The notes beneath the pieces are model-generated. The model saw nothing but the letters and a program-made list of their open reading frames with translations. It was not told the DNA's origin and made no database searches. Below, piece after piece: positions 43,512 to 52,580 of a stretch of 64,000 bases of DNA. This DNA is from Shimia sp. (lineage in GTDB: Bacteria; Pseudomonadota; Alphaproteobacteria; Rhodobacterales; Rhodobacteraceae), in contig NZ_JAKVCW010000006.1 in assembly GCF_022448905.1 (NCBI RefSeq), positions 1 through 64,000 of the forward strand, given 5' to 3'. The position numbers and the translations under genes are program-made. Positions within the stretch are counted from its first letter, which is position 1, and each line of letters begins with the position of its first letter.

Positions 43512-44236
43512 CTTTGGCACCCGGCATCACCTTACAAGGACAGGCCTCAATTGAGGGGCGGCAGCTGTTTGCGCCGCTCACGTTGTCCTTGGATGCCGGG
43601 CGTTGGACCTGCCTTTTGGGCGGGTCTGGCGTGGGGAAAACCACGGTTTTGCGACTGATGGCTGATTTGTCCACAGGCGCGGATTTTGACGGAGAGATCA
43701 CGGCCACAGACGGTGAGCTTGTTGCCGACCGCATCGCCTATATGGCGCAGGATGACTTGCTGATGCCGTGGGCCAGCGTGGCGAAAAACATCACGCTGGG
43801 CGCGCGACTGCGGGGGCAGGACTGGGATGAAACGCGGTTGGAGCAGCTGTTGCAGCGCTGTGGATTGCTGGCGCATCGCCACAAGAAGCCGGGCGAGCTT
43901 TCCGGTGGGCAACGCCAGCGGGTGGCGCTGGCGCGCACGTTGATGGAAGACAAACCCATCATCCTGCTAGACGAACCGTTTTCGGCGTTGGACGCTCAAA
44001 CGCGCGCGGCGATGCAGGATTTGGCGGTTGAGCTGCTGTCAGGCCGCACAGTGATGGTGGTGACCCATGATCCCGGTGAAGCGGCCCGGTTGGGCCATGC
44101 GATCCATGTGATGACCCCCGCAGGCCTGACAGCGGTCACCCCGCCGACGGCAGAGGTTCCACGCGCCGTGGAGGCGCTGGATACTTTGATGTGCCAGTCC
44201 GAGCTCTTAAAACGACTGATGGGGCAAGCGGCATGA
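43508..44236 (+). CDS. thiZ: Pyrimidine-precursor ABC transporter ATP-binding protein ThiZ
   Basis: The 242-residue ATPase has Walker A LGGSGVGKTTVLRL, Q-loop MAQDDLLMPWASV, signature LSGGQRQRVALARTL, Walker B IILLDEPFSALD and the H-loop VTHDP, in the form of the nitrate/sulfonate/NMT1 ABC class. It overlaps tenA and thiX by 4 bases on each side. Confidence 0.93.
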   Translation: MTLAPGITLQGQASIEGRQLFAPLTLSLDAGRWTCLLGGSGVGKTTVLRLMADLSTGADFDGEITATDGELVADRIAYMAQDDLLMPWASVAKNITLGARLRGQDWDETRLEQLLQRCGLLAHRHKKPGELSGGQRQRVALARTLMEDKPIILLDEPFSALDAQTRAAMQDLAVELLSGRTVMVVTHDPGEAARLGHAIHVMTPAGLTAVTPPTAEVPRAVEALDTLMCQSELLKRLMGQAA

Positions 44237-44967
44237 AGATGTGGCCTCCTATTGCCTCCACCATTTTTGCGCTGTTGGTCTGGCAATTGATTGTCACATC
44301 TACAGGTGTGCAACCCTTTCTTTTGCCTGGCCCATCGGTGGTGGCGGAGGCCTGGTGGCAACACCGAGTGCTGATTGCTGAAAACGCGGTGATCACACTC
44401 CAGGAAATCGTGCTAGGCATGATCATTGGAACGGCGCTGGGCATTGTGACCGCGCTGCAACTGGCAACTTCCAAAACGATGCGTACCTTGGTGCAACCGA
44501 TCTTGGTGTTCACCCAGTCTTTGCCGGTGTTCGCTCTGGCCCCAATTCTGACTTTGTGGCTGGGTTTTGGCCTCTGGTCAAAAGTCGCTATGGCCGTGCT
44601 GATTATCTACTTCCCGGTGACTTCGGCTTTTTTTGACGGCTTGATTCGGACGCCACCGGGCTATTTGGATTTGGCAAAAACCATGCAGGCCAAGCCGATG
44701 CGGATCCTGTGGCAAATCCGTGTGCCAGCCGCGCTCCCGAGCCTTGGTGCAGGTGTACGATTGGCTGCGGTCTATGCCACGATTGGGGCCGTGATTGGCG
44801 AATGGGTTGGGGCCTCAAAAGGCCTTGGTGCGTTAATGATAATGTCCAACGGTCGGGCCAAAACGGATTTAATGTTTGCGGCCTTGCTGACCCTCGGCGT
44901 CATGTCGGTTGTGTTCTATTTGCTGGTAGCTAAATTGACCCGGGTATTAGGTGATCGGGAGACCTGA
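44233..44967 (+). CDS. thiX: Pyrimidine-precursor ABC transporter permease ThiX
   Basis: The 244-residue membrane protein has about six hydrophobic segments and the coupling-loop pattern DLAKTMQAKPMRILWQIRVPAALPSLGAGVRLA, with the EAA-like region typical of the SsuC/TauC permease class. ATG 44233 overlaps the thiZ stop; an upstream start would run 14 codons into thiZ. It ends the ten-gene thiamine operon. Confidence 0.93.
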   Translation: MKMWPPIASTIFALLVWQLIVTSTGVQPFLLPGPSVVAEAWWQHRVLIAENAVITLQEIVLGMIIGTALGIVTALQLATSKTMRTLVQPILVFTQSLPVFALAPILTLWLGFGLWSKVAMAVLIIYFPVTSAFFDGLIRTPPGYLDLAKTMQAKPMRILWQIRVPAALPSLGAGVRLAAVYATIGAVIGEWVGASKGLGALMIMSNGRAKTDLMFAALLTLGVMSVVFYLLVAKLTRVLGDRET

Positions 44968-45143
44968 TCTGCCGGTGGGGGTACCCAACCCCAAAGCGGT
45001 TTGGGCGGTTTTCCAATCAAATTACAACAAAATCAGATAATCTCGACTGAATAGCGTCGGAGAGCCTGTGTCTTAAGACTACTTTAACCACCTGCTGGCA
45101 CTCATTTTCCGGTAGATTTTTTGAGTTGTAGATAGACCGCAGC

Positions 45144-46979
45144 ATGTCGAATTTGCGTATCACACGACGGTATCTCCGCTGGCGAAGCGGCATCGCGCTG
45201 AGCATTGTGCTCGCGGCCGCAATCGCAGCCATGGGGGTGGCGCTTATGGGGCGCGATACGGTGGCAACACGCAACCAGAACACAGCTTCCATGGACACGC
45301 TTTTGTTGTCGCTGTCGGAAATGTCGATGGCATTTCAGGAACTGCGGATCGCACCGGCGTCGCAACGCGGCGTGAACTCGCGCGCACATGTACGGCGCGC
45401 GTCTCATGCTGCCGAAGAGGCGGCAGAGCGGATTTCGCAGGAGAAAACCCTCAAGACCTTCTCATCTGAAGGGCAGAGCATCCTGCGGCGGGACGCGATG
45501 AACCCGCTCCTGGAGCTTGAGGACGTGCTTTTCCTGGCTGATGTGGCGGTGGACCCACGTCAGAACATGACCGACGTCGCCCGCGCGGCAGGTATGGCTG
45601 GCGATCTGGCGATGCGTCTCTTGCCGATCTTCAACCGGATCAAACAGGCGGAACTGGCCGCCGCGCAGGAAGCGGCGGACAAACAAGTCACCTACGGTAT
45701 TTTTGCGCTGGTGATCACGCTCTTTGGGGCGGGGTTAGCGGCACGATTTGTGCACATCCCGATGGAGCGTTACGTGATCCGGGCGCAGTCCGAGATCGAG
45801 CGCAACCGGCGTAGGGCCGAGGCGGCTTCTGATGCCAAATCGATGTTCCTGGCCACAATGAGCCATGAAATCCGTACCCCGCTGAACGGCGTTTTGGGAT
45901 TGGCGGATGTGCTCAAGGACACGCGGCTTGAGCCGGAGCAAAAGCGCATGCTGTCGATGATCCAGAGCAGCGGGCGGGCGCTGTTGCAACTGATCAATGA
46001 CGTACTTGATCTGGCCAAAATCGAGGCCGGTAAGGTTGAGCTGAAATTTGAAGCCTTTGACGTGCAGGCCCTGTGTCAGGAAACCGCCGAGCTGTTTTCG
46101 GGTCAGGCTGCCAAGAATGGCGTGGCGCTGACGGTGCATGCGGCTCCAACCGAGACCGGGTGGTTTGTGCACAGCGCACCCCAGGCGTTGCGGCAGGTGT
46201 TGGCCAATCTTGTGGGCAACGCGGTGAAGTTCACTGAGCAGGGCAATATTGAGCTGCATCTGGAAGATGTCGCGCCACACAAGGGTGAAGAGCGCCGCTT
46301 GCGGATTGTGGTGAAAGACGACGGGATTGGCATCGCGCCGAGCGCTCTGGAACGGATTTTTGATCAGTTTGAGCAAGCCGATTCCAGCACCACCACGCAG
46401 TTTGGTGGCACTGGGCTGGGCCTGTCGATTGTGCAGCGCATGAGTGAGGCCCTTGGTGGTGAGATCACGGCGGAAAGCGTGCTGGGCGAAGGCTCGGAGT
46501 TCATTCTGGAACTGCCGGTGGGCAACGCCACCGCAGTGATTGCGGAGCCTGCGCCGTCTGAGGCGATGCAGTTTGGCAAACGGGTGCTAGTGGCGGATGA
46601 CAACCGCGTCAATCAGGTGGTGGCGCGCAAGATTTTGGAGAATCTGGGTTGCGAGGTGCTGTCTGCGTCCAACGGGCTGGAGGCGGTGGACAAGGCCGCG
46701 ATTTGCGAACCGGACCTGATTTTGATGGATGTGCGTATGCCGATGATGGACGGCTTGCAGGCCACCCGCGCCATTCGGGCTGACACGCGGCACAAGGCCG
46801 CCACGGTGCCAATTGTGGGCCTGTCCGCAAATGCGCAAGCGGAACATCGGGACGAGGCCGTAGCCGCCGGCATGTCCGGCTATGTGGAAAAACCCGTCAC
46901 GCGCAATGCGCTGAAGGCGGAGCTGTTGCGGCACTGGCCGTCTGAGTCCGAGACACAGGAGGATGGCGCATGCGCCTGA
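45144..46979 (+). CDS. Hybrid sensor histidine kinase with receiver domain
   Basis: The 611-residue protein has a first membrane segment (about 14-33), a periplasmic helical sensor (about 34-175), a second membrane segment (about 178-200), a dimerisation/phosphoacceptor domain with MSHEIRTPLNG (His241), an ATPase domain (LANLVGNAVKFTE, DDGIGIAPS, GTGLGLSIVQRMSEALGG) and a C-terminal receiver (VADDNRVNQVVARK, Asp529 in LMDVRMPMMDG). Without a separate output domain, the signal must pass to a phosphotransfer protein not seen here. Its end overlaps the next gene by 10 bases. Confidence 0.93.
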   Translation: MSNLRITRRYLRWRSGIALSIVLAAAIAAMGVALMGRDTVATRNQNTASMDTLLLSLSEMSMAFQELRIAPASQRGVNSRAHVRRASHAAEEAAERISQEKTLKTFSSEGQSILRRDAMNPLLELEDVLFLADVAVDPRQNMTDVARAAGMAGDLAMRLLPIFNRIKQAELAAAQEAADKQVTYGIFALVITLFGAGLAARFVHIPMERYVIRAQSEIERNRRRAEAASDAKSMFLATMSHEIRTPLNGVLGLADVLKDTRLEPEQKRMLSMIQSSGRALLQLINDVLDLAKIEAGKVELKFEAFDVQALCQETAELFSGQAAKNGVALTVHAAPTETGWFVHSAPQALRQVLANLVGNAVKFTEQGNIELHLEDVAPHKGEERRLRIVVKDDGIGIAPSALERIFDQFEQADSSTTTQFGGTGLGLSIVQRMSEALGGEITAESVLGEGSEFILELPVGNATAVIAEPAPSEAMQFGKRVLVADDNRVNQVVARKILENLGCEVLSASNGLEAVDKAAICEPDLILMDVRMPMMDGLQATRAIRADTRHKAATVPIVGLSANAQAEHRDEAVAAGMSGYVEKPVTRNALKAELLRHWPSESETQEDGACA

Positions 46980-48049
46980 AGAGTTTTGCACTGGCCGCGG
47001 CGATGACCGGTGCCTTGAGCGTGCCAGTACAGGCGGGCGAAGGTGCGGTGTGGTTTTACGCCTGGAACAACACGATCCCGCAGGAGGTGGTGCAGGAGTT
47101 TGGCGAGCGCCATGGCATGAATGTGGTGGTCGACACCTTTATGGTGGCAGATGAGGCCGAGGCCCGTCTCGCCGCTGGTGGCACCGAGTATGATCTCGCC
47201 GTTGTGCCAGTGGAGGTTATGCCGCGTTTGGTGAGCATTGATGCGCTGCGTCCCTTTGATGCCAAGATTCGGGCGCAATTGAATGGCAGCCATCCGCAGC
47301 TGATGGAAAAGCTCGAAGAAGCCGTGCCCATGGCCAGCGAGTATGCGGTGCCGTTTCTGTGGGGCACCACCGGCGTGATGGTGGACATCGACGATGTGTT
47401 AGAACGCGTGCCGGAAACGGCGCTCAACAGCTGGGATCTGGTGTTTGATCCGAAGTATGCCGCCGAGCTTGCGGATTGTGGCATCACCATAGTGGATGCG
47501 GTGCAAGAGGTGGTGGCAATTGCGCTCAACTATCTGGGCCGCAATCCAAACTCGATGGCCGAAGAAGATCTGGACGCAGCCTTTGAGTTGCTTGCAGGCA
47601 TCATGCCTTACGTGCACACCATTGACGGCAGTCAGCAGGAACAGGTTTTGCAAAATGAGGCCTGCGTGGCCTTGACCTGGAGCAGCGACGCGCTGGCGCC
47701 GCAGTCTTTGCTGGGACGTAATGAGGTGCGGTATTTTGTGCCCCAAGAGGGCACCGTGCTGTGGGCCGATGTGCTGGTGTATCCTGGCGACACAGGCCAT
47801 CCGGAGCACAGCCATGATCTGCTGCGCTATATGAATGAGCCGGAAGTGCTGGCAAAAGTCTCGCAGTTCTCCCTCGCCTTGACAGATATTCCGGTGTCGC
47901 ACGAGGCATTGGCGGAGCTGGATCGGGAGATTCTGGAACAGGTGGCGCCGAAAGACCGACGCGAGAAGCTGTTCATGTTGACGCCGCGCACGGGATCCGA
48001 AAAACGCATTCTGGACCGGCGCTGGCGCCGGATGCAGCTGGGTCTGTAA
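46970..48049 (+). CDS. PotD/PotF-type periplasmic binding protein paired with a kinase
   Basis: The 359-residue exported protein has a signal peptide ending PVQAGEG-like and a polyamine-binding fold: VWFYAWNNTIPQEVVQEFGERHGMNVVVDTF, YDLAVVPVEVMPRLVS, PFLWGTTGVMVDIDDV, and a late MNEPEVLAKVSQFSLALTDIPVS. No PotABC permease or ATPase is near, and the start lies inside the kinase gene, so a sensor role for a polyamine-like or dicarboxylic ligand is inferred. This repeats the arrangement seen with tctE. Confidence 0.85.
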   Translation: MRLKSFALAAAMTGALSVPVQAGEGAVWFYAWNNTIPQEVVQEFGERHGMNVVVDTFMVADEAEARLAAGGTEYDLAVVPVEVMPRLVSIDALRPFDAKIRAQLNGSHPQLMEKLEEAVPMASEYAVPFLWGTTGVMVDIDDVLERVPETALNSWDLVFDPKYAAELADCGITIVDAVQEVVAIALNYLGRNPNSMAEEDLDAAFELLAGIMPYVHTIDGSQQEQVLQNEACVALTWSSDALAPQSLLGRNEVRYFVPQEGTVLWADVLVYPGDTGHPEHSHDLLRYMNEPEVLAKVSQFSLALTDIPVSHEALAELDREILEQVAPKDRREKLFMLTPRTGSEKRILDRRWRRMQLGL

Positions 48050-48073
48050 CCAGAGAAAACGCGTTTGGGTGGG

Positions 48074-48874
48074 TCAGTAAGAGACCGGCCCGTCCGCCTT
48101 GTTGAGCATCACGCCAAGAATAGGTTTCACCTCCGAAAGGATTTGCTCAACCTTGGTGATGTCCTCGGCGGTGGAAATACCGCCGCCCGCCACCACCAGA
48201 ACCGCGTCGACGTTGGGCAGAAAGCCCAGCACGTCGTCAAATTCCAGCGCGGGTGGCATGTCAAACAGCATCAGATCGGGGCAGAGCGCCTCTTCCAATT
48301 CTTCGAGCACTTCGGCTGCGATGTCGTTTTGGAACAGTTCCGCGGAGTTCTCGCTGGCGCTGTCGTTTAAGGCCACGGCGAGGTTGGGCTGCACCCGTTG
48401 CAGGAAGTTCTCCGGCGCGATCACGCCGCTGAGGTAATCCGCCATGCTGTCTTTTGCGGAGATGCCCAAGGTTTCGGCCAGGCTTGGCGCGCGCAAGTCC
48501 ATATCCAGCAAGACGGTACGCACAGACTCTAGGCGTGAAAACGCCATGGCCAAGTTGGTAGTGACAAAGCTGCTGCCGCAGCCACGGGTGGGCGCGGTCA
48601 CAGCAACGCGGCTCCAGCCATGCTCGTTGAGCGCCTGCAACAGACGGGTGCGCAGCATGTCAAAGGCGGCATGGGCCGGATGGCTGCGGGTGGCGCTGAC
48701 GATGAAGTTCTTCTCCAGATCCGCATCCTTGAGCGCGGCCACGGTCAAGCCTTCCCAGAACACATCCGGGTCATGCACCACAGGCAGCCGCGCCTCCTCA
48801 TAAGATGCGTCACTTGATGCCTCGGTGGCCTCCTCTTCTGGGAGGTCGGTCTCGTGGGTCTGATCTGTGCTCAT
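48074..48874 (-). CDS. CpsD/CapB-like chain-length ATPase without P-loop lysine
   Basis: The 266-residue protein resembles the cytoplasmic ATPase (tyrosine-kinase-like) partner of Wzz-type regulators in polysaccharide export. After an acidic N-terminus it has FDMLRTRLLQAL, the P-loop region VAVTAPTRGCGSSFVTTNLAMAF, the Walker A' LLDMDLRAPSLAETLG and LMLFDMPP. In the P-loop the position of the essential Lys is Ser (GCGSS), and a C-terminal tyrosine cluster is lacking (only a final Tyr). It may be a regulatory, non-phosphorylating version. ATG 48874 gives MSTDQTHE. It stands at the left edge of the polysaccharide locus. Confidence 0.75.
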   Translation of the reverse strand: MSTDQTHETDLPEEEATEASSDASYEEARLPVVHDPDVFWEGLTVAALKDADLEKNFIVSATRSHPAHAAFDMLRTRLLQALNEHGWSRVAVTAPTRGCGSSFVTTNLAMAFSRLESVRTVLLDMDLRAPSLAETLGISAKDSMADYLSGVIAPENFLQRVQPNLAVALNDSASENSAELFQNDIAAEVLEELEEALCPDLMLFDMPPALEFDDVLGFLPNVDAVLVVAGGGISTAEDITKVEQILSEVKPILGVMLNKADGPVSY

Positions 48875-48965
48875 GGCGCGTGAATCCGCTCTGTTTGGGG
48901 CAAAACTATCAGGGCAATGCGGACAAAAGAAAGGCACCATTGCGGAGATAGGGGGACGTGTGGGG

Positions 48966-49493
48966 TTAAGCGGCGGTCCAGCGGGTGATGGTGGCGGCGA
49001 TGTCTGCGGCCACTTGCGCGCGCGCAGGGTGGTCTACCTCAGCGTAGAAGGCATGGGCCGCGTTGGGCAACAGAGTGGCGGTGGCGGGCACGGTGGTCAG
49101 CCAAGCCTCGGAAGGGCGTCCGGGGTCGTTGTCACCAAAATAGACCTGGGTTGGGATCGCCAGAGCGCGCTCGTCCCGCAACCGCGTAGAGGAGACGCAG
49201 ATCAGGCCAGTTAGGGGAACGCCGGCTTGTGCGGCTCTCCACAGGGCCGTGCCGCCCGCGCTGTAGCCGAGGCCAATGAGAGCGGGCTGGTCAGCCATCA
49301 TGTCGCAAAGTCTGCGCACTGCCCGCGCCATGCCGTCTTCTTGGAACAGGTGATGGTGTAGGGCTTCGCCGCTGAGGGGCGGTTGATCGCAAAGGTCGGC
49401 AAGGGATAGGCGGTCGACGCCCGGCAAACCCGCGCTCAGGCACAGCGCTTCATCGGGCGCACCATGGATGTCGGTGACAACGATAAGCGACAT
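48966..49493 (-). CDS. Alpha/beta hydrolase, dienelactone hydrolase-like
   Basis: The 175-residue small hydrolase has the nucleophile elbow GLGYSAGG, an acid in VYFGDNDPGRPS and the His in NAAHAFYAEVDHP. Such proteins hydrolyse esters; within this locus it could remove or add acyl substituents of a polysaccharide, an inference by context. ATG 49493 lies 1 base after the stop of the upstream fusion gene, so it is in the same operon. Confidence 0.8.
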   Translation of the reverse strand: MSLIVVTDIHGAPDEALCLSAGLPGVDRLSLADLCDQPPLSGEALHHHLFQEDGMARAVRRLCDMMADQPALIGLGYSAGGTALWRAAQAGVPLTGLICVSSTRLRDERALAIPTQVYFGDNDPGRPSEAWLTTVPATATLLPNAAHAFYAEVDHPARAQVAADIAATITRWTAA

Positions 49494-49494
49494 G

Positions 49495-51615
49495 TCAGAA
49501 GCCAAGCAGGTTGGCCTCATCAATCACCTTGGTCAGGAACACATCGCGGCGGCGTTCCGGCTCCCAGCCCAGCACCTTTTTGGGCAGGCTGTTGTCAAAC
49601 GGCGAGAAATGCGCGCGGCTCTTCCAATCGGCCAAGGACGGGTTGGATAGCCCGCCACGACGCAGCACCTGTTTCTTCAGGACATATTTCACCGAGGCAG
49701 AGGCGTAAAACGCGGTCAGGTTGCCCGGTTTTACTTTGATCCGCGCGCCTAGACGGGCGTGGATCGCGTCAAAATAATCGGTGGCGGAGAACATCGGTTC
49801 CCCCACCAGATTGAAGCTCTGCCCCAAAGCGTCATCGTTTTCCGCCATCAGGATCAGCCCTTCGGCGATGTCCTCGTTGAGCACAAACGGCAGGATGTGC
49901 TTGCCCTTGCCCCAAATGCGCACCGCGCCCGCGCCATGCCATCGGCCAATGCCCCAATGCTGTAACGGACCGCCTTTGCCCAGCACTATGCCGGGGCGGG
50001 CAATCACCAGCGGCAGGCCGTGTTTGCGATGCATTTCAAGCAGCCGCGCCTCACATTCGGCCTTAGAGCGCGCATAGATGTTCCGGTCGTTCATGTCATC
50101 GCCAAAACCCAAGCTCTCGCGAATGGTCACGCTGGGATCGGACATGTCATAGCTGGCGATGGTGCCGGTGTAGATAAACCGTTTCACACCCGCCGCCTGT
50201 GCCGCTTGGGCGATGGTTTCCGTCACCGCTACGTCGTTTTTTAACGCAGCCTCCCAGGTAGCATCCATGGATTTGCCAAGGTGGTAGACAATCTCGATGC
50301 CGTCCATGGCCTCGGCCAGTTGATCCGGATCGCGCAGGTTGGCGCCAAACAGCTCCACATGGTCGGCAATGTCATCAAACGGCCCGGAGGTGCCGCGCGA
50401 CAGCACACGCACATCGCGGCCTTTGGCAACCCAGGCGCGGGTCAGGTCACGACCAATGAAGCCGGTGCCGCCAATCACCAGAACAGACGGTCTTAGCTTG
50501 GCGCGGCTCGCCGGTTTCGGTTTTTTGGCAGGTTTCGGCATGAGCGCGATGGCATCGTCAATTGCCTGCATCACCAGTGTGGCGTTGTCGCCATGGAACC
50601 GTGCGTCCAAGTCGCGGCCCGAGCGGATGGCGCTGTAAAAAGCTCCGGTCAGCCCGGCAAAGGACAATCCGTAAGGCGATTTGCGATTGAGAGACACCAA
50701 CTGCCGCGCGCCATTCACCACGCCTTCGCGCAGATGCTGGCCGGCCAAGCCTATCTGGCGCAGGAAGGGGTTGGCGACAATGTCGGCGGCGTTTTCGGCG
50801 TCCACGGTCAGCACGTCGTGGGCGTAGTCATAGCGCGCGGTGGCGGTGGAGCCATGCAGGATCACCGATCGGTCGTCCATGGTTTCCACCAACGACAGGT
50901 TCAGCGTGACCGACACATCCCCAGCCGACGCCAGAATGCGCCAACCCTGCGGACGCGTTGTGTCGCCGGGGATTTCGACCGGTTTGGACAGGCTCAGATG
51001 CTCTACGTTCAGTGGGCCAAACAGGTCCACGGCAAAGGCAAATAAATGCGGACCCAGCTCCAGCAGCATGTTTTTTGGCTCTCGCAGCAGCCACAAGCCA
51101 TATGGCCCGGAGCGTAGCGGCATCATTGGGAAGTTCCAGTTGATCTCCGCGCTGGCGACGCGGCCAATCTCACCGGCCTCAAGCCGGGTTTTCAGGCGCT
51201 GATAGCCTGGCGTGCCCATGAAGTTGTGCCCGGCGGCAAAGACGCGGCCTGCGTCAGAAGCGATCTGCTGGATTTCGGCGGTCTCCACACCGGAGATCGC
51301 CACCGGTTTTTCCACCAACACGTGATGCCCTGTGGCCAGGCAGGTTTCGGCCAGCGCCCGGTGCGTGCCGGGGGGCGTGACGATGTGGATGGCGTCGGCG
51401 ACTTTGGCGGCGAGCAGCTTGTCCAGATCGGTATAGGCGGCAATGCCATAGGTCTGCGCCAGCGCATCGGCAGCGGCGCGGGATTGGTCACAGACGGCGA
51501 CCAGCTCCACGCCTGGTGTGGCCAGAATGGCGGCGGCGTGCCAGTCAGCGATGTAACCAGCCCCCAGAAGGGCGGCGCGGATCGGGCGGTCGTCGGACAA
51601 TGTGTTCATGCTCAT
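49495..51615 (-). CDS. Gfo/Idh/MocA oxidoreductase fused to NAD-dependent epimerase/dehydratase
   Basis: The 706-residue protein joins two Rossmann enzymes. Residues about 10-340 form a Gfo/Idh/MocA oxidoreductase (ALLGAGYIADWHAAAILATPGVELVAVCD, HVLVEKPVAISGVE). A Lys/Pro-rich linker (about 360-372) follows. Residues about 375-706 form an extended SDR (VLVIGGTGFIGRDLTRAW, Y-x-x-x-K in NIYARSKAE, VIARPGIVLG). Together they could oxidise and epimerise a sugar nucleotide or sugar acid, channelling the intermediate. The start overlaps the GT2 stop (ATGA). No frame break lies between the halves. Confidence 0.88.
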   Translation of the reverse strand: MSMNTLSDDRPIRAALLGAGYIADWHAAAILATPGVELVAVCDQSRAAADALAQTYGIAAYTDLDKLLAAKVADAIHIVTPPGTHRALAETCLATGHHVLVEKPVAISGVETAEIQQIASDAGRVFAAGHNFMGTPGYQRLKTRLEAGEIGRVASAEINWNFPMMPLRSGPYGLWLLREPKNMLLELGPHLFAFAVDLFGPLNVEHLSLSKPVEIPGDTTRPQGWRILASAGDVSVTLNLSLVETMDDRSVILHGSTATARYDYAHDVLTVDAENAADIVANPFLRQIGLAGQHLREGVVNGARQLVSLNRKSPYGLSFAGLTGAFYSAIRSGRDLDARFHGDNATLVMQAIDDAIALMPKPAKKPKPASRAKLRPSVLVIGGTGFIGRDLTRAWVAKGRDVRVLSRGTSGPFDDIADHVELFGANLRDPDQLAEAMDGIEIVYHLGKSMDATWEAALKNDVAVTETIAQAAQAAGVKRFIYTGTIASYDMSDPSVTIRESLGFGDDMNDRNIYARSKAECEARLLEMHRKHGLPLVIARPGIVLGKGGPLQHWGIGRWHGAGAVRIWGKGKHILPFVLNEDIAEGLILMAENDDALGQSFNLVGEPMFSATDYFDAIHARLGARIKVKPGNLTAFYASASVKYVLKKQVLRRGGLSNPSLADWKSRAHFSPFDNSLPKKVLGWEPERRRDVFLTKVIDEANLLGF

Positions 51616-52580
51616 TTATACTCGATGATGCGCATGGCGCGGCCACGGATGCGGCGCCAGTGGAACAGGATCATGCCCATCACGTTGGGCAGTTTGGACA
51701 GGGTCAGAAGGCGGGCGTGACGCCAGGCTTCCCAATAGGGCAGCCCCTCGCGGACAAGGCCGTTTTTGGTGCGGATGTAGTTGGCGACATAGAGCGCGAG
51801 CACCAACAGGAATAGCAAGGCGCTGCCCATCAGGCCCCAGAGCGCCAGCAGCGGTAGGAGCAAGCCATAGATCACGCCGCGCAGTTGTTCCTTGCGGAAA
51901 TACGGCGGGTGCATCCAGCCCACTTGGGCAAAGCCATGGCCGGTGCGTACGGCGCGCTGCCACCATTGCCCAAAGCGCAGCATGGCAGCGTCATGGCGGG
52001 TCATTTCCTGTGGCAGGCGGCGTAGTTTCCAACCGGCTTTGGCGAGGCGCACACAGAATTCGTCGTCCTCAGCCGCAATCACCGTGGCGTCAAACCCACC
52101 GGCTTCCACAAAGGCCTTGGAGCGTACCATCATATCGCCGCCACAGGCGACAATTTCACCTGCTGGCCTGTGCCATTCAAAATCACACAGCGCGTTGTAG
52201 ACACTGCGTTCGGGATAAAGCTCCGCCCGCCAGCCGGTGATCAGGCCCAGGCTGCCATCCTCGCTCAAGGCTTTTTCCCCGGCTGCGATCCAGTCATCAA
52301 CCACGATGCAATCACCGTCCACGAATTGCACAAAATCCGGCAGGTCACCGGTTTGTGCCAGCGCGTCAAACCCCGCCTGCCGGGCACGGGCGGCGGTGAA
52401 GGGCAGGCTGTTGTCCAGCTCCACCACCAGCGCGCCAACCTTGCGGGCCTCGGCGACGGAATTGTCCCAGCTGCCGCTGTCGACATAGACCATCTCTACA
52501 CCCTGTGCCTTTAGCGAGGCGAGGCAGGCGATCAGACGTTTGCCTTCGTTGCGGCCAATGATGATGGCGGTGGTGCTCAT
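51612..52580 (-). CDS. Family 2 glycosyltransferase
   Basis: The 322-residue enzyme has a GT-A domain: AIIIGRNEGKRLIACLASL, VYVDSGSWDNSVAEA, and the metal/nucleotide motif QFVDGDCIV (Asp-x-Asp-like), then ACGGDMMVRSKAFVEAGGFD and the acceptor-side AEDDEFCVRLAKAG. Two C-terminal membrane segments anchor it to the inner membrane. It probably adds one sugar to the lipid-linked repeat unit. It overlaps both neighbours by 4 bases. Confidence 0.92.
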   Translation of the reverse strand: MSTTAIIIGRNEGKRLIACLASLKAQGVEMVYVDSGSWDNSVAEARKVGALVVELDNSLPFTAARARQAGFDALAQTGDLPDFVQFVDGDCIVVDDWIAAGEKALSEDGSLGLITGWRAELYPERSVYNALCDFEWHRPAGEIVACGGDMMVRSKAFVEAGGFDATVIAAEDDEFCVRLAKAGWKLRRLPQEMTRHDAAMLRFGQWWQRAVRTGHGFAQVGWMHPPYFRKEQLRGVIYGLLLPLLALWGLMGSALLFLLVLALYVANYIRTKNGLVREGLPYWEAWRHARLLTLSKLPNVMGMILFHWRRIRGRAMRIIEYK

